From assembly GCA_045541915.1 (NCBI GenBank), contig JAZQJZ010000011.1, forward strand, positions 17,884-81,883: a stretch of DNA of 64,000 nucleotides, given 5' to 3'. The stretch comes from RGIG5579 sp045541915 (GTDB lineage Bacteria > Bacillota > Clostridia > Oscillospirales > SIG627). A program made the translations under genes and the position numbers. This document shows positions 61,430 through 64,000 of the stretch, one piece after another (position 1 is the first letter of the stretch; each line of letters starts with the position of its first letter). The notes under the pieces are model-generated. The model saw only the letters and a program-made list of their open reading frames with translations, made no database searches and had not been told where the DNA came from.

Positions 61430-61660
61430 AAAGACGCCTCTTGAGGCACCCTCCGTAAGGAAGGTGCCTCAGTTATATTCGCCTTACGGCGAGTTATATT
61501 GCTTCGCAGTTATATGATGCTGCGAATCGTGATATTGTCCTTCGGACAGTTTTAATGGCGAATAAAATATAACTGAAACCGCAAGGTTTCAATATCACTT
61601 TGCCGTAAGGCAAAATATCACTGTGATACCTGTCTCACAATATCACTTATTATTCTCATC
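61430..61660. repeat. Mini-hairpin array, copy 3
   Basis: A GAGGCACC...GGTGCCTC hairpin starts the array, then ATTCGCC-TTAC-GGCGAGT, ATTGCTTCGCAGT, TGTCCTTCGGACA, GAAACCGCAAGGTTTC, TTTGCCGTAAGGCAAA, each separated by GTTATAT, AATATCAC or similar spacers. After it the base composition becomes markedly AT-rich. Confidence 0.75.
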
Positions 61661-61762
61661 TTTTAGATAGGTTAATTTTAAAGTATATAACCGCGTTACG
61701 CACCTTTTGAAAATGTGCAACCCACGATTACACTTTCAAACCGAAAGTGTCAATTTTTATAT

Positions 61763-61812
61763 AAAAAAGTAGGGAGAACACTTCGCAAAGAAGTGTTCTC
61801 ACTACTTTCTTT
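61763..61812. terminator. Bidirectional terminator before the pyruvyl transferase gene
   Basis: AAAGTAGGGAGAACACTTC and GAAGTGTTCTCACTACTTT arms with A- and T-runs outside. A smaller ACACTTTC/GAAAGTGT hairpin with CAATTTTT lies at 61724-61757. Confidence 0.88.
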
Positions 61813-61825
61813 TTTTTATGTAAAA

Positions 61826-63373
61826 TTATCTCTTTTTAAATATTTTGTTTATATAACAAATACAGCGCACCAAAAAATTGTTTCTGAGTTTGCTATATGC
61901 AATCCCCAATTCGTTTAGTTGGTCTGCAGTAGAGTGAAGTTGTTTCTCAATAGAGATTATATAATCATTTTGATCTTGGTTGTTTTTTTCTAGGTTTTGA
62001 CAATAATTTTTTAAATCTTGAGTGTGGTCTTCTAAATTTTTACAGTGTTTTTCTAAATCTGAAATATATGCGGAGCAGCGTTTTATTTCCGTCAGATGTT
62101 CTGCAACAATGTTTTCAAGATTTGTGGAGTATGCTTTTTGTGATTCAAGTTGTGAAGAAGACAACTCTAATTTGCGTTCAACTGTTGACAATAGAGGCAG
62201 AATTTTGAAAATAGGTTTTGAAAAATTAAAATAATCCTTTGGTTTATTTTTTGAATCGTCAACAATAATGGAATGTATAGTGTTAAAATAATCGTTGAGC
62301 TGATTTAAAACATTACTTAAGTCAGGATTAAACAATGTCTTGTTCTCTAAAAGTTGCACAACAATATCAAGCGCTTTTTTAGCGTCATCTGCAACAAATT
62401 CAGAAATATTATACATACTAAAAATTTCATTATTTTTATTTTTGGGATAAATGTAATTATAACTGATTGCTTTTTTGCCATACGCTATTGAGGTTATTGC
62501 ACCGTGAAAGCTTGAACCAATATATATTTCGCACCCCGCAAGTATGGCGGCGGTTTCTAAAATATTGAGCTTTCTATCTATAATTTTACACTCCAAAGAA
62601 TATTTTTGATTGAATTCTTCGAGAACAAGATCGTCGTTATGTGTGTAACCTATTGGCAATAGAATTGTTTCAAGACCCTTTTCTTTAAATGAATTTATGA
62701 TTTTTATCAAATACTCATCATCGGATTCAGGCTTTTGCGGGTTGAACTGAATGACTGCGTATTTGTAATCAGATTGAAGAATATTGAATTTAATTTGTTC
62801 AAGTTCATTAATATTTATTAAATCAGCTATGCAACAAACCGAATCAGGAAAAACATCAATTTTTGGCGAGGTGCCGCCGTACAAATCTAAAAGATACTGT
62901 TTGGATATATTATCCCTAAAAGAAATGTAATCACATTTATCAAATGCTGCGCGTGTTATTTCCTTGAAACTATCCGGAAAAGGAAATGGAATTTGTGGTA
63001 GATTGAAAATCAACTTTATATTGTGGCGAGTTGCAAATTCAATTGCTGAATACCACGACTGACTGATATCATAGTCTACATACTCGTCGCTGTTGGGGAA
63101 TTTTACCGATATATTATTATAGTGAACCAGTGCCCCTCCGCCGACAACCACGGCGTCAATGGGAAATTCAGAGTGTATTTCATCGATTTTTTCAGCCGCG
63201 TAAACCATGGTGCTTTCGTCCAAAGCTTTTGCGCAGGTTTTTTCGGGCGAAAAGAGAAACAGGTTAAAATCAAGACCTCGTTTTTCCATTGCTTTTTTAA
63301 AAATAACAGGAAACATAAGGTCACCGTAATTTTCAACATTAAAGGTTCCAAATAGGGCTATGTTATATTTCAT
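61826..63373 (-). CDS. Polysaccharide pyruvyl transferase family protein
   Basis: 515 residues from the ATG at 63373. The N-terminal 360 residues are a GT-B-like pyruvyl transferase (KYNIALFGTFNVENYGDLMF, VVVGGGALVHYNN, and GSSFHGAITSIAYGKKAISY near residue 295), the family that adds pyruvate ketals to surface polysaccharides. The last 110 residues are a long coiled coil (SAYISDLEKHCKNLEDHTQD) with a basic end, unusual for the family. AT-rich codons unlike the rest of the window; likely foreign. No other polysaccharide gene is in view. Confidence 0.82.
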   Translation of the reverse strand: MKYNIALFGTFNVENYGDLMFPVIFKKAMEKRGLDFNLFLFSPEKTCAKALDESTMVYAAEKIDEIHSEFPIDAVVVGGGALVHYNNISVKFPNSDEYVDYDISQSWYSAIEFATRHNIKLIFNLPQIPFPFPDSFKEITRAAFDKCDYISFRDNISKQYLLDLYGGTSPKIDVFPDSVCCIADLININELEQIKFNILQSDYKYAVIQFNPQKPESDDEYLIKIINSFKEKGLETILLPIGYTHNDDLVLEEFNQKYSLECKIIDRKLNILETAAILAGCEIYIGSSFHGAITSIAYGKKAISYNYIYPKNKNNEIFSMYNISEFVADDAKKALDIVVQLLENKTLFNPDLSNVLNQLNDYFNTIHSIIVDDSKNKPKDYFNFSKPIFKILPLLSTVERKLELSSSQLESQKAYSTNLENIVAEHLTEIKRCSAYISDLEKHCKNLEDHTQDLKNYCQNLEKNNQDQNDYIISIEKQLHSTADQLNELGIAYSKLRNNFLVRCICYINKIFKKR

Positions 63374-63410
63374 AATTACCACACCAAATTTTCAAATTTT
63401 TAGCAGCAAA

Positions 63411-63439
63411 ATTATAGCATATTATCGAAATAATGTCAA
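63411..63439 (-). promoter_or_regulatory. Consensus promoter of the pyruvyl transferase gene
   Basis: On the minus strand, TTGACA (63439-63434), 17-bp spacer, TATAAT (63416-63411). Confidence 0.85.
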
Positions 63440-63599
63440 ATTGATAAAACTTTGACAATTTTTTCAAAAAAACAAAATTTTCTTATTTACTTTTTGGTTG
63501 GAAAGTGTTATTATATATCCGTATGAGACTGTCTTGGCTATTTTTAGCCACCATAAATTGTGCAGCCTCTCGAATTAAATTTTTTGGAGGAATTTTCAC

Positions 63600-64000
63600 A
63601 TGGCAAGAAAGTTTAAAACCATGGATGGTAACAACGCTGCGGCTCACGTTTCTTATGCGTTTACCGAAGTAGCAGGTATTTATCCTATCACACCATCCAG
63701 CCCAATGGCAGACTATGTTGACCAGTGGTCAGCACAGGGCCTAAAAAACATTTTCGGAACAAAGGTTAACGTTGTAGAAATGCAGTCCGAAGCAGGTGCT
63801 GCAGGTACAGTTCACGGCTCACTCGCAGCAGGTGCTCTTACCACAACATTTACCGCTTCACAGGGTCTTCTTTTGATGATACCTAATATGTACAAAATCG
63901 CAGGCGAATTGTTGCCTTCAGTTTTCCACGTATCAGCTCGTTGTGTTGCAAGCCATGCTCTTAATATTTTTGGCGACCACTCTGACGTATATGCATGCCG
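63600..64000 (+). CDS. nifJ: Pyruvate:ferredoxin (flavodoxin) oxidoreductase, N-terminal part
   Basis: The ATG at 63600 is preceded by GGAGG at the right distance; 133 residues reach the right edge of the window. MARKFKTMDGNNAAAHVSYA, FTEVAGIYPITPSSPMAD and VEMQSEAGAAGTVHGSLAAG are the N-terminal domain of NifJ, with the conserved YPITPSS motif. It oxidatively decarboxylates pyruvate to acetyl-CoA, reducing ferredoxin, the central anaerobic step. The codons are AT-rich, unlike gapA and other highly expressed genes here. Confidence 0.95.
   Translation, partial: MARKFKTMDGNNAAAHVSYAFTEVAGIYPITPSSPMADYVDQWSAQGLKNIFGTKVNVVEMQSEAGAAGTVHGSLAAGALTTTFTASQGLLLMIPNMYKIAGELLPSVFHVSARCVASHALNIFGDHSDVYAC

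Overview
The window looks like the origin-proximal part of the chromosome of an uncultured, anaerobic Clostridia-class Bacillota bacterium, probably from an animal gut. The evidence is the dnaA-dnaN-recF-remB-gyrB-gyrA block, Soj/Spo0J/Noc-type partition proteins with Firmicutes parS sites, a DnaD/DnaI-type helicase-loading pair, type III glutamine synthetase, DUF896 and DUF1292 proteins, strong AGGAGG-type ribosome binding sites and pyruvate:ferredoxin oxidoreductase. Most genes share one moderately GC-rich codon style. Two stretches (about 43.2-44.1 kb and 61.65-64 kb) are clearly AT-richer and look foreign or wrongly joined.

Layout. 1-4.35 kb: an operon on the minus strand (PIG-L deacetylase, NagB-like isomerase, PfkB kinase, zinc alcohol dehydrogenase cut by the window edge), divergent from an AraC regulator; probably catabolism of an N-acylated amino sugar. 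4.8-7.2 kb: a polar amino acid ABC transporter. 7.4-11.9 kb: DUF3810 membrane protein, Tex, AI-2E-family exporter. 12-15.3 kb: two paralogous lipoproteins divergent from a small XRE repressor with paired operator-like sites. 15.8-24.9 kb: murI, small membrane proteins, a YbaK/ProX deacylase, infC-rpmI-rplT with an attenuator-type leader and an apparent AUA start, ppa, nrdR, a MORN-repeat protein, serS, parB, parA. 25-33.5 kb: two parS sites, a second ParB (Noc-like), dnaD and dnaI on the plus strand, then DUF896, phosphohexomutase, ftsK, an RNHCP protein and a phosphopantetheinyl transferase. 33.4-42.4 kb: gyrA, gyrB, remB, recF, dnaN, dnaA, with DnaA-box clusters at three places.

42.4-47.7 kb: an AT-rich probable oriC, a composite repeat, a 5'-truncated SHOCT-domain gene, a four-helix-bundle protein, a glutaminase-A-like protein and its AraC regulator. 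47.7-54.9 kb: a nitrogen and nucleotide cluster (comEB-asnA-glnN) and the divergent threonine genes hom and thrC. 55-61.4 kb: DUF1292, a candidate 6S RNA, a stalk-domain membrane protein, gapA, tatD, metG and nadE. 61.4-64 kb: a hairpin array, then AT-rich DNA with a polysaccharide pyruvyl transferase and the start of nifJ.

Repeats are the most unusual part. A composite, internally inverted element built from two hairpin modules recurs in at least six intergenic sites. A second family of tandem mini-hairpins separated by TATCAC/GTTATAT-like spacers occurs at three sites. A third motif (AACCAGCATCGCATTTGTA) occurs twice. None has a recognisable transposase. Other points of interest are a parS site embedded in a perfect 30-bp palindrome just after the noc stop codon, and a NagB-like enzyme lacking one canonical catalytic aspartate.
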